Positions 56,574 through 64,000 of a stretch of 64,000 bases of DNA are shown here, piece by piece. The stretch comes from Paenibacillus ginsengihumi DSM 21568 (GTDB taxonomy: Bacteria; Bacillota; Bacilli; Paenibacillales; NBRC-103111): the NCBI RefSeq assembly GCF_000380965.1, contig NZ_KB905552.1, positions 1-64,000 on the forward strand. The letters run 5' to 3'. Position 1 is the first letter of the stretch. Every line of letters starts with the position of its first letter. Position numbers and translations under genes: made by a program. The notes beneath the pieces are model-generated. The model was not told where the DNA came from and did no database searches. It saw only the letters and a program-made list of their open reading frames with translations.

Positions 56574-58298
56574 GTGCAGCAGACTATTCCGTTCAAGCTG
56601 TCGTTGACAAGGCTGAGGGAAATGTATTTGCAGCGGGCGCTGACGCCGGAGGAAGTCATTCGGGAGGTGATACGCCGCGCCGAGGATGACCGGGGGATGA
56701 ACATCTGGATTTTGCCGCCCGCGATGGAGCGGCTGCAGCCTTATTTGGACCGGCTGCGGGATATCGATCCCGAGCATGCTCCGCTGTGGGGGATACCGTT
56801 CGCCGTGAAGGATAATATCGACGTGGCGGGCATGCCGACGACGGCCGCTTGCCCGGAGTACGCCTATACGCCGCAGCGGCATGCCGCCGTCGTCGAGCGG
56901 CTGGTGGCGGCCGGCGCCATCCCGGTCGGCAAGACGAACCTGGACCAGTTCGCCACCGGTCTCGTCGGCACGCGCAGCCCTTACGGCGAGACGCACAACG
57001 CGCTGCGCAGCGAGCTGATCAGCGGCGGCTCCAGCTCCGGCTCGGCCGTTGCCGTCGCCAGGGGGCAGGCGGTATTTGCGCTCGGCACGGATACTGCCGG
57101 CTCCGGCCGCGTCCCGGCCGCGCTGAACGGCCTGGTCGGGTGGAAGCCGAGCGTCGGCGCCTGGCCGACGGCGGGTGTCGTCCCTGCCTGCGCCAGCCTC
57201 GACTGCGTGACGGTATTCGCCGGCGAACTGGACGAAGCGCTTGTCGTCGACGGGCTGGTCCGGGGCGAGGACCCGGAGGATCCGTGGTCGCGGCCCGTTC
57301 CGCCCGTGAGGCCGGAGCTTCCGCGTAAGCTGTATGTGCCGAAGCATCCGCTGGCCTTCTACGGCCCATATGCGGAGGCGTATCGCAGCGCATGGGAGGC
57401 GTCGGTGGCGCGGCTCGAGGCGTTAGGAATGCCCGTGGGGTACGTCGATATCGGGCTGTTCTCCGAGGCGGCCGACATTTTGTACGGCGGCCCGTGGGTC
57501 GCCGAGCGCTGGGCAGGGCTCGGAGCCTTCATCGAGGCGCATCCGGGCGCGGCCTTGCCGGTGACGGAGGGTATCTTACGCTCCGGCGCAGGCGTGGCGT
57601 TCTGCGCGGCCGATGGCTTTCGGGCGATGCACCGGCTGCAGCGGCTGAAGCTTGAGGCTCGGCGGCTCCTGCAGGACGGCGTGCTCGTTATGCCGACCTG
57701 CGGCGGCACGTGGACGCGCGAGCAGGTGAGGGACAACCCGGTCGGGGCCAACAGCGACATGGGCCGATACACGAACCACTGCAACCTGCTCGATCTGTGC
57801 GCGGTCGCGGTGCCGTCCGTGGATGCCGCTGACGGTCTGCCGTTTGGCATCACGCTGTTTGCGCCAGCGGGCAGGGAAGGGGAGATCGCGGAGGCCGCGA
57901 GAATGTTTGCGGCCTTTGGCAGGACGACGCCGGTGGCCGTCTGCGGCCTGCACATGCGAGGGCTGCCGCTGGAGCGGCAAATGCGGGAGCACGGCGCCCG
58001 GTTCGTCCGCGAGGACGCGACGGCGGCCAAATACCGTATGGTGAAGCTGCCGACCGCTCCCGCGAAGCCGGGCTTGATCCGGACGGAGGAAGGCGGGGCC
58101 TCCCTCCGTCTGGAGATCTGGGAGATGCCGCTGGCGATGTTCGGCGCCTTCGCCGCCGCCATTCCCGCGCCGCTCGGCATCGGCAAGGTCGAGTTGGCCG
58201 ACGGCACGGAGGTGCCCGGCTTCATCTGCGAGGCGTACGCCGCCGCAGGGGCGGAGGACATCACCGCGCACGGCGGCTGGCGGGCAGCGATCGGTTAG
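56574..58298 (+). CDS. atzF: Allophanate hydrolase
   Basis: Amidase-signature enzyme of 574 residues that hydrolyses allophanate to ammonia and CO2, the last step of urea, biuret and cyanuric acid degradation. The Ser-cisSer-Lys triad is visible as Lys79 (FAVKDNID), Ser153 (SGGSSSGSAV) and Ser177 (GTDTAGSGRVPAA), offset by exactly 12 from AtzF Lys91/Ser165/Ser189. The C-terminal 120 residues match the small AtzF C-domain (PLGIGKVELADG, then HGGWRAAIG), which many plain amidases lack. GTG at 56574 directly follows the PucR stop and has AAGGTG 7 bases upstream. No urea carboxylase is adjacent. Confidence 0.92.
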   Translation: MQQTIPFKLSLTRLREMYLQRALTPEEVIREVIRRAEDDRGMNIWILPPAMERLQPYLDRLRDIDPEHAPLWGIPFAVKDNIDVAGMPTTAACPEYAYTPQRHAAVVERLVAAGAIPVGKTNLDQFATGLVGTRSPYGETHNALRSELISGGSSSGSAVAVARGQAVFALGTDTAGSGRVPAALNGLVGWKPSVGAWPTAGVVPACASLDCVTVFAGELDEALVVDGLVRGEDPEDPWSRPVPPVRPELPRKLYVPKHPLAFYGPYAEAYRSAWEASVARLEALGMPVGYVDIGLFSEAADILYGGPWVAERWAGLGAFIEAHPGAALPVTEGILRSGAGVAFCAADGFRAMHRLQRLKLEARRLLQDGVLVMPTCGGTWTREQVRDNPVGANSDMGRYTNHCNLLDLCAVAVPSVDAADGLPFGITLFAPAGREGEIAEAARMFAAFGRTTPVAVCGLHMRGLPLERQMREHGARFVREDATAAKYRMVKLPTAPAKPGLIRTEEGGASLRLEIWEMPLAMFGAFAAAIPAPLGIGKVELADGTEVPGFICEAYAAAGAEDITAHGGWRAAIG

Positions 58299-58353
58299 CC
58301 GGAGGGCGGCCGGGATGTGGGCCGGCCGGTGATTGCTGCGGCCGTTAGAACAG

Positions 58354-58403
58354 AAAAGGGCAGGCGCTTTGTCACTCGAGAGGACGAAGCGCCTGCCCTT
58401 TTT
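58354..58403 (+). terminator. Strong terminator closing the catabolic cluster
   Basis: AAAAGGGCAGGCGCTT and AAGCGCCTGCCCTTTTT form a stem of about 16 pairs. It can also work in the opposite direction. Confidence 0.93.
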
Positions 58404-58484
58404 GGCGGCGGTGCTGATAAGTTCCCGGCGAAGAATACGAGCGATGTTGCGGTTTCGGCCGCGATCCGTGGACGTAGGCGATGA

Positions 58485-58725
58485 ATCCTGTGCGGGCACG
58501 ATTTGGTTGGTTTGGGGTCGGGGCAGGCGCGATATGGCCCCGATGTGAGGTCGGTACAGGCACCGTATTGGCCCGGTTTGGCCTTGGTGCAGGCACTTTT
58601 TAGTCCCCGCGCGAGGTCGGAGCAGCCGCGCAGCGGTCCCGTCCAGCTTCCCATCCAGCCTCAGTGAAGGTCGGTGTGGGCACAATTTGGTCTGTGCGGC
58701 GTCGATGTAAGCGCGGTTTGAAGCT
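58485..58725. repeat. Degenerate tandem repeat, GGTCGGKGCAGGCAC unit
   Basis: Six decayed copies of GGTCGG-GCAGGCAC followed by TTGGCCC occur at about 58490, 58516, 58548, 58583, 58615 and 58669, 32-36 bases apart except for one longer gap. No ribosome binding site or credible frame. Confidence 0.6.
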
Positions 58726-58827
58726 CCCGGTACGATGTCAGTGGGGCAGTGGGGCACCGCCTGGTCTTTCGTCCCGCCTGCCCATCTATCCGAAATGGCT
58801 GAATCGGCCGGGCTTGAATGTGATAAA

Positions 58828-59025
58828 GACTTTTCGGGGCCTTATCTCGGCGAAAAAGCGTCTCTCCAGCGAAATAAGGCCTTATCGGGGCGTAATTTTT
58901 CGGTGAAAGCGCTATAATAGCCGATCCGGGCAAGGCCGCCGGGAAATAGAGCCCTGTCAAGGTCTTAAGCGCGGCCAAATCCGGCTTTTCGCCGGAATAA
59001 GGCCCTCGCAGGGCGCTATCATGCC
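58828..59025. repeat. Alternating units of a GGGCCTTATTTCGGCGAAAA motif
   Basis: About five units of some 26 bases occur in both orientations: plus at 58836 and 58889; minus near 58869, 58943 and 58984. CTTATTTCGSYGAAA resembles part of repeat family A, and the layout of repeated and inverted units is similar, so it may be a distant relative. Confidence 0.5.
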
Positions 59026-59158
59026 AAAAGGCGTAATGGTGCGGCGAGAGAGGACCGTTCGCTCGGACGAGCCCCAAGCTTCTCTCACGTCCCCGGCCCG
59101 CCTCCGCCCACCCACCCGCGCGGTTGGCCAATGGGCAGCCTTGCCCCGGTCATCGGCC

Positions 59159-59184
59159 GGGGACGGCCGCGGATTGCCGTCCCC
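59159..59184. terminator. GC hairpin downstream of the minus-strand ABC operon
   Basis: GGGGACGGC and GCCGTCCCC pair perfectly over eight bases. No T-run on the minus strand, so termination is uncertain. Confidence 0.35.
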
Positions 59185-59233
59185 TTGGTCCGGACAAGGC
59201 CTAGTCCTCGGGCGCGTGCCTCTCCTATCTCAA

Positions 59234-60079
59234 CTACCCTTTCAAGCCTGTCGTGGCAATGCCCTGCACCAAATATTTCTGGAAGAACAGGAAGACAAGC
59301 AATTGCGGAAGCAGCGACAGCACCGACATCGCGAACATCGGCCCCCAGGCGGTGACGGCGGACGGGTCGGCGAACATGCGCAGGCCGAGGGACACCGTGT
59401 GCAGGCTGACGTCGTTCAAATAAATGAGCGGCCCCATGAAGTCGTCCCACGTCCAATAGAACGAGAAGATCGCCGTCGTCACCAATGCCGGCTTGCAGAG
59501 CGGCAGCACGACCCGCCAGAAGATGCCGTACGGGCTGCAGCCGTCGATGACCGCCGCCTCGTCGAGCTCGCGCGGGATGCCGCGAATGAACTGGATGAGC
59601 AGGAAGATGAAGAACGGCGTCCCGCCGATGAAGGCCGGCACGATCAGCGGATTGTAGGTGTTCACCCAATTCAGCTTTTGAAACAAAATGTACTGCGGTA
59701 CGAGCGTAACCTGGCTCGGCAGCATCATCGAGATCATCAGGCAGGCGAACAGGGCGTTGCGCAGCCAAAACTTTTGCCGGGCGAAGCCGAAGGCGACCAG
59801 CGTCGATGAAAACAACGTGCCGATGACGACCAAGCTAGTGACGAACGCCGAGTTTTTAAAGAAGGTGTCGAAGCCGACCTGTCCGAAGCCCTTCCAGCCC
59901 GTCGCATAGTTGCCCCATTCGAGGGCGGTCGGGATGAGAGAAGCGGCGTTCACGAAAATTTCCGATTCCGGCTTCAGCGAGCTGGCGACCGTCCACAAGA
60001 TCGGATACAGCATAAACAAGCCGAAAATGCACACGAAGCTATGGAACGATACGCTTTTCCACGGTATGGCCTTCCTCAT
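59234..60079 (-). CDS. Sugar ABC transporter permease (MalG type)
   Basis: Membrane protein of 281 residues with six hydrophobic segments and the EAA loop PRELDEAAVIDGCSPYGIFW. Its ATG overlaps the stop of the partner permease (ATGA), so both are made together. It is last of a three-gene minus-strand operon that has no ATPase; the MsmX-type ATPase at 45399-46451 or one elsewhere must energise it. Confidence 0.9.
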   Translation of the reverse strand: MRKAIPWKSVSFHSFVCIFGLFMLYPILWTVASSLKPESEIFVNAASLIPTALEWGNYATGWKGFGQVGFDTFFKNSAFVTSLVVIGTLFSSTLVAFGFARQKFWLRNALFACLMISMMLPSQVTLVPQYILFQKLNWVNTYNPLIVPAFIGGTPFFIFLLIQFIRGIPRELDEAAVIDGCSPYGIFWRVVLPLCKPALVTTAIFSFYWTWDDFMGPLIYLNDVSLHTVSLGLRMFADPSAVTAWGPMFAMSVLSLLPQLLVFLFFQKYLVQGIATTGLKG

Positions 60080-61041
60080 CGATTTCCCTCCTCCGACTCG
60101 TAGTGGACCCAGAAGGAAGATGATTTAAAAATCAGCGCCGTAAACACCGCGACGATGATTAACAAAATCCAGGCCATCGCGGAGGCGTACCCCATCTCGA
60201 AATGGGCGAAGGCGTTCTCGTACAAATACACGGCATAGAACAAAGTGCTGTCCAGCGGTCCGCCGCTCGTGACGAGAAAGCTCTGCGTGAACGTCATGAA
60301 ACCGCCGATCATTTGCATGACCAGATTGAAGAAAATGACGGGGGTTAGCATCGGGATGGTAATCTGCGCAAAACGCTGCCATTTGCCCGCGCCGTCGACC
60401 TCCGCCGCTTCGTACAGCTCGGCCGGAATTTGCTTCAAGCCGGCCAGGAAAATCAGCATCGGCGAGCCGAACTGCCAGACGACCAGGAGAATCAGGGTCC
60501 AGATGGCCGTCTGCGGATCGGCAATCCAGTTTGTGCCCCGAATGTGAAGCAGCGACAAAATGCCGTTGACCGCTCCCTCCAGGCCGAACAGCTGCTTCCA
60601 CATAACAGCGACGGCGACGCTGCCTCCGATAATGGAAGGGATATAATAGACGGTCCGGTATATGCCGACGCCGCGGTGCTTGCCGTTAAACAGCATCGCG
60701 ATGAACAAAGCGAATCCCAGCTTGAGCGGAACGGAAACGAAGACGAAGAAGAAAGTCACCTTGAGCGCCGTCCAGAAGCGGGGGTCTTGGGTGAACATCG
60801 TCACGTAATTGTCGAGACCGACCCACTGCGCTTCGGACAACAAGTCGTAGTCTGTAAAGGACAAATAAAGCGAGGCGACCATCGGCCCGATTGTGAAAAA
60901 GAGAAAGCCGATCAGCCACGGCGAAATGAAGGATAGTCCGATGAGATTGCGCACAACACGGTTTTTCGTTCTGGCCGCGGTCCCGCTTCGATAGGCTTTC
61001 GTATCGACCGCTTGGCTAGTCGTATCGGCTTGGCTGTTCAT
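60076..61041 (-). CDS. Sugar ABC transporter permease (MalF type)
   Basis: Membrane protein of 321 residues. A 35-residue charged N-terminal tail precedes six hydrophobic segments; the EAA loop is PAELYEAAEVDGAGKWQRFA. ATG at 61041 follows AAGGAGGTGCG on the minus strand. It lies 79 bases after the binding-protein gene. Confidence 0.9.
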   Translation of the reverse strand: MNSQADTTSQAVDTKAYRSGTAARTKNRVVRNLIGLSFISPWLIGFLFFTIGPMVASLYLSFTDYDLLSEAQWVGLDNYVTMFTQDPRFWTALKVTFFFVFVSVPLKLGFALFIAMLFNGKHRGVGIYRTVYYIPSIIGGSVAVAVMWKQLFGLEGAVNGILSLLHIRGTNWIADPQTAIWTLILLVVWQFGSPMLIFLAGLKQIPAELYEAAEVDGAGKWQRFAQITIPMLTPVIFFNLVMQMIGGFMTFTQSFLVTSGGPLDSTLFYAVYLYENAFAHFEMGYASAMAWILLIIVAVFTALIFKSSSFWVHYESEEGNR

Positions 61042-61120
61042 CGTCGCACCTCCTTGGGAATAGCAAGCCGCCTCGCCCTAATGCGAACGCAGGTGGCTTG
61101 CCGGGGGAATACGGTGCCCG

Positions 61121-62443
61121 TTACTTCAATGCCTTCTCCGCTTCTTCGCGGAATTGCTTGGCGGCTTGCTCCGGCGTGTTCTTGCCGTAATTGACGGTTT
61201 CCTGAATCCGCTTGAAGGCGGCTTCGATCTTGGTCGAGCCGGCCGGGTCCGGCGGATGAATCTCGCGCGAATGCTGCTGGGCGAGCTCAACGTAGGTGAA
61301 CATTTCCTTGCCCGCAGGGTCGAGACTCGCGAACAGATGGTCGCGCACCTTCTTGGAAATCGGCACTCCGCGCTCGGCGGCCAGGATCTCGTTCGCCTTC
61401 AAATCGTTCGTGATAAAGTCGATGAACATGGCGCCGGCTTCCTGCTGCTTCGACTGCGTCGTCACCGAGAAGAACTGGGACGGCTTGATAAAATGGCCCT
61501 CCTGGCCCCCTGCCAGCTTCGGGAAAATCGTCAGCTTGAGCGGACGGTTCGCCGCTTTCGCCAAGGCGATGATCTGGTTGCTGTGGAAGAACATGACCGG
61601 CGATTTCTTGTGCACGATCAGCTCGTCCTCCAGCCCTTTAATATTTTGCGTAACCTCAGGCGGCGGCACGATGCCGTCTTTTCTCAATTTGTCCCAGTAG
61701 TTGAAAAAGTCAGTCAGCACCTGATCGTCGGGATAGCCCAGACTTTTGCCGTCATCGCTGTACAGCCACAGGCCTTTCTGGCGCAAATAGTGCTTGAACA
61801 TATTCATCTCGTTGGCCAATGGCATCCCCCAGACGTCCTGGCCGAGCTTGGCCTTCAGCTCCCGGGCCATGGCCTCCAGGTCCTCCCACGTATAACCTGG
61901 CTGCGGCTCCTGGATGCCTGCCTGCTGGAACATCTCCGGGTCGTACGCCATCGCGAGGGAGTTCGCCCCGAGGTTAACCGCATACAGCTTGCCGCCGATT
62001 TTGCCGCCGTCCAGGTACACGTCGTCGACATCGGTTAAGTTCAGGGTGCCGGACTGGACATAGGGATCGAGCTCGGCAAGCAGTTTCCGTTCCACATATT
62101 CGGATAAAAATTTGTAATCCATCTGTATGACGTCGGGCAAGTTTTGGCCGGCCGCCTGGGTGGCGAGCTTGTTCCAATAATCGTCGAAGCCCGTAAATTC
62201 CACACTGACCTTAATATGGGGGTATTTTTCCTGAAACAGCTGAATGGCCTTCTGCGTACGGTCGTGCCGGTCCTGAGAGCCCCACCAGGCGACGCGAAGC
62301 TGAATCTGCTCCTGCTGCCCGCCTGGCTGCGGAGCATTTCCGCCGGAAGCTTGCTTGCCGCCCGCGCTGCATCCGAGCACGGTTCCGGAAAGCAAGACCG
62401 AAGCGGCGAGTGCGGAAACGGTTTTACGAATAGATCCTGTCAT
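61121..62443 (-). CDS. Sugar ABC transporter substrate-binding lipoprotein
   Basis: Lipoprotein of 440 residues, lipobox TVLGC with Cys25 and a Gly/Gln-rich linker. The mature part is a family 1 solute-binding protein (LRVAWWGSQDRHDRTQKAI, VEFTGFDDYWNKLATQAAG). ATG at 62443 follows GGGAGG. Repeat B copy 4 begins directly upstream of the ribosome binding site, so the element occupies the leader. Two LacI/cre-type sites and a divergent LacI-family gene suggest sugar-induced expression. Confidence 0.9.
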   Translation of the reverse strand: MTGSIRKTVSALAASVLLSGTVLGCSAGGKQASGGNAPQPGGQQEQIQLRVAWWGSQDRHDRTQKAIQLFQEKYPHIKVSVEFTGFDDYWNKLATQAAGQNLPDVIQMDYKFLSEYVERKLLAELDPYVQSGTLNLTDVDDVYLDGGKIGGKLYAVNLGANSLAMAYDPEMFQQAGIQEPQPGYTWEDLEAMARELKAKLGQDVWGMPLANEMNMFKHYLRQKGLWLYSDDGKSLGYPDDQVLTDFFNYWDKLRKDGIVPPPEVTQNIKGLEDELIVHKKSPVMFFHSNQIIALAKAANRPLKLTIFPKLAGGQEGHFIKPSQFFSVTTQSKQQEAGAMFIDFITNDLKANEILAAERGVPISKKVRDHLFASLDPAGKEMFTYVELAQQHSREIHPPDPAGSTKIEAAFKRIQETVNYGKNTPEQAAKQFREEAEKALK

Positions 62444-62458
62444 TCTTCTCGAACCTCC

Positions 62459-62706
62459 CTATCTTGAAAATAGCCCGGGGGGCGTGCGACACATTTTCAT
62501 CTTCTGATGGTGCCGCGCCAGCGGCATGGGGGTCTATTTTGAAAATTTGGCGGTAATCCGCCGGCAAATTTTCAAAACCGCAGGTGACGACTGATGATGT
62601 AAGATAGCGTTCGTCATAGGCGTCCATCCTGAAAATACTCCAGGGCGCGCCGCCCATTTTCATCATCTGCTTCTGATCGTGCCGCGCAAGAGCCATGAGC
62701 GTCTGA
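62459..62706. repeat. Dispersed repeat family B, copy 4 (modules 1-2-1)
   Basis: Module 1 (62459-62531), module 2 (62532-62624, with GAAAATTTGGCGG/CCGCCGGCAAATTTTC hairpin, ending TCGTCATAGGCGTCC) and a second, more decayed module 1 (62625-62706: CATCCTGAAAATACTCC to GAGCCATGAGCGTC). It fills the leader of the minus-strand binding-protein gene. Confidence 0.8.
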
Positions 62707-62719
62707 CAAACAGGATTTC

Positions 62720-62732
62720 TAAAGCGCTTACA
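62720..62732. promoter_or_regulatory. LacI/CcpA-type operator 1
   Basis: TAAAGCGCTTACA, centred on CGCG-type symmetry AAGCGCTT, in the divergent region. It could bind the adjacent LacI-family protein or CcpA. Confidence 0.5.
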
Positions 62733-62886
62733 AATCGCCGTCGACATTTCCGGCAAACAGCAGCTTTCAGGCCCCCCTTTCTTTCGCGAATGAACGCGAT
62801 CCGTCCGAACAGCATAGGCTTGAGCGGACAGCTTCATGCTTAAAGCTCATAACAACGTTTTTATTTGGTGCTGATATCTGCAATTA

Positions 62887-62899
62887 TAAAGCGCTTTCA
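62887..62899. promoter_or_regulatory. LacI/CcpA-type operator 2
   Basis: TAAAGCGCTTTCA, the same core as operator 1 and 167 bases from it; two such sites could support looping between the divergent promoters. Confidence 0.55.
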
Positions 62900-63015
62900 T
62901 TCTATTTGTCAATTGGCAGATGAGTTCAAATTTTAATCAATTGATCCCATAGATGACGGCAAGCTTTTGACTTATAATTAAAGAACAAACAACGTTGTAA
63001 AAAAGAGGGACGCAC

Positions 63016-64000
63016 ATGTCGGTCACAATCAAAGATATTGCCCGCATGGCGGGCGTCAGCTACTCCACCGTATCCAAAGCGCTCAAAAACAGTCCGCTCG
63101 TGAGCGAGCAGACCAAGCGCAAAATCAAGGATCTGGCGGACGAGTACGGCTACCAGCCGAATCTGATCGCCCAAAGTCTCGTCTCCAAGAAAAGCGGCAT
63201 CATCGGCATCGTCTGGCCTACCGTCGAAATTATCGCCATATCCACGCTGATGACGCATATTACGGCCGAGCTGGAGAAGCGGTCGTATTCCGCCTTACTG
63301 TCCGTCGGCTCGCTGGAGACAGGGGTGCGGCTGTTCAACCGGCTTCATGTCGACGGCATTCTTGTGTTCGAGCTGAACCGGATGTTCGATCCTTCCGAAT
63401 CGGTGCGTTCCGAAATCCCGGTGCTGTCGTTCGGCCTCTCCAATGTGGCCTCGTCTTATGCCAGCATCGATGTCAACCGCAAGGGGGCGATCGAAACGGC
63501 GGTTCGCTATCTCCACGGACTCGGACATCGCCGCATCGGCTTCGTCGGCAATCTGGAAGATCATTTCAGCAAGCAGCATGACAAATTTTTGGGCTATATG
63601 GAAGCGATGGACCGGTTGGGTCTGCCGGCAGACCCCCATCTGCGGGTTCATACGCGCAAGCTTGTATGGCAGGAAGGCTACCGCGCGGCCAAATTTTTGC
63701 TGCAGTGCCGCGATAAGCCGACCGCCATCGTCAGCGCCAGCTATGAGTTGACCGTCGGCATTATTTTGGCGATGAAGGAAGCGCAGCTTCACATCCCGTC
63801 CGACATGTCCATCGTCAGCTATGACCATGTGCCGCAGCTGGCTCATCTGGAAATACCGGTTACCGCCGTAGGCGTGCCGGTCGAGAAGATGGCCGCCTGC
63901 ATCGCAGAGGCGGCGCTGCGGATGGTCGAGCATCCGGGCGACGATTCGCCGCCTATGGCGGAGGTGGAGCTGGCCGAACGGCTGTCCTGCGCGCCGCCGA
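63016..64000 (+). CDS. LacI-family transcriptional regulator, truncated by the window end
   Basis: The frame runs from ATG 63016 (AGAGGGA before it) to the window edge without a stop, 328 residues so far. The N-terminal helix-turn-helix KDIARMAGVSYSTVSKALKN and hinge are followed by a ligand-binding domain of the periplasmic sugar-binding type (GIIGIVWPTVE, GHRRIGFVGN). It is divergent from the sugar ABC operon and probably represses it until a sugar binds. Only the last few residues should be missing. Confidence 0.92.
   Translation, partial: MSVTIKDIARMAGVSYSTVSKALKNSPLVSEQTKRKIKDLADEYGYQPNLIAQSLVSKKSGIIGIVWPTVEIIAISTLMTHITAELEKRSYSALLSVGSLETGVRLFNRLHVDGILVFELNRMFDPSESVRSEIPVLSFGLSNVASSYASIDVNRKGAIETAVRYLHGLGHRRIGFVGNLEDHFSKQHDKFLGYMEAMDRLGLPADPHLRVHTRKLVWQEGYRAAKFLLQCRDKPTAIVSASYELTVGIILAMKEAQLHIPSDMSIVSYDHVPQLAHLEIPVTAVGVPVEKMAACIAEAALRMVEHPGDDSPPMAEVELAERLSCAPP

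Noticed and set aside
59021-59809. Open frame of 262 codons on the plus strand
   Set aside because: Mostly antisense to the permease at 59234-60079, with an arginine-, glutamine- and histidine-rich composition typical of a shadow frame.

Overview
The window looks like a chromosomal segment of a spore-forming, moderately GC-rich Bacillales bacterium, most likely Paenibacillus or a close relative. It carries the trxB / rapZ-yvcK-whiA / HPr block, the cggR-gapA-pgk-tpiA-gpmI-eno operon, secG-rnr-smpB-ssrA, a GerA-type spore germinant-receptor operon, CtsR- and CggR-type operators, and strong GGAGG ribosome binding sites. The taxon is inferred from gene content and order, not from a database search.

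Layout. 1-7.9 kb: TPR/HTH protein, thioredoxin reductase, ROK glucokinase, RapZ, YvcK, WhiA and an HPr. 8-11.2 kb: a secreted copper-amine-oxidase-N-domain protein, ClpP (minus strand, CtsR box on its -35) and tRNA-Arg(CCG). 11.2-12.4 kb: a gene-free stretch full of repeats. 12.4-19.9 kb: the lower-glycolysis operon with its CggR operator. 20-25.4 kb: M50-like membrane protease, SecG, RNase R, SmpB and tmRNA. 26-32.2 kb: CPA2 cation/proton antiporter and a four-gene germinant receptor operon (A-C-D-B order). 32.4-37.8 kb: an orphan sugar permease, a Sel1-repeat protein with an apparent start-region frameshift, and a minus-strand transglutaminase / alpha-E / circularly permuted ATP-grasp trio. 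38-43 kb: a polyamine-type ABC importer followed by an agmatinase-family ureohydrolase. 43.4-49.6 kb: a small membrane protein, a TarJ-like dehydrogenase and a complete sugar ABC importer. 49.9-58.3 kb: a catabolic cluster (see below). 59.2-64 kb: a second sugar ABC importer without ATPase, divergent from a LacI-family regulator that runs off the right end.

The most interesting system is 49.9-58.3 kb. A biuret-hydrolase-like isochorismatase fold protein, a NitT/TauT-type ABC importer, a cyanuric acid hydrolase/barbiturase-family enzyme, a small cupin, a PucR regulator and an AtzF-type allophanate hydrolase with its C-terminal domain lie in one direction, with several start/stop overlaps. Together they can be read as import and full mineralisation of cyanuric acid: cyanuric acid to carboxybiuret/biuret, to allophanate, to ammonia and CO2. 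A perfect match to the GlnR/TnrA box (TGTNAN7TNACA) sits just upstream of the first gene, which suggests use as a nitrogen source. The exact substrate is inference.

The second theme is dispersed, structured intergenic DNA. There are at least three repeat families: a roughly 185-222 bp element in three copies, a modular hairpin element in four places, and a roughly 70 bp hairpin element in two copies. There are also several local tandem or dyad arrays, and a pair of hairpins with co-varying stems downstream of ssrA.
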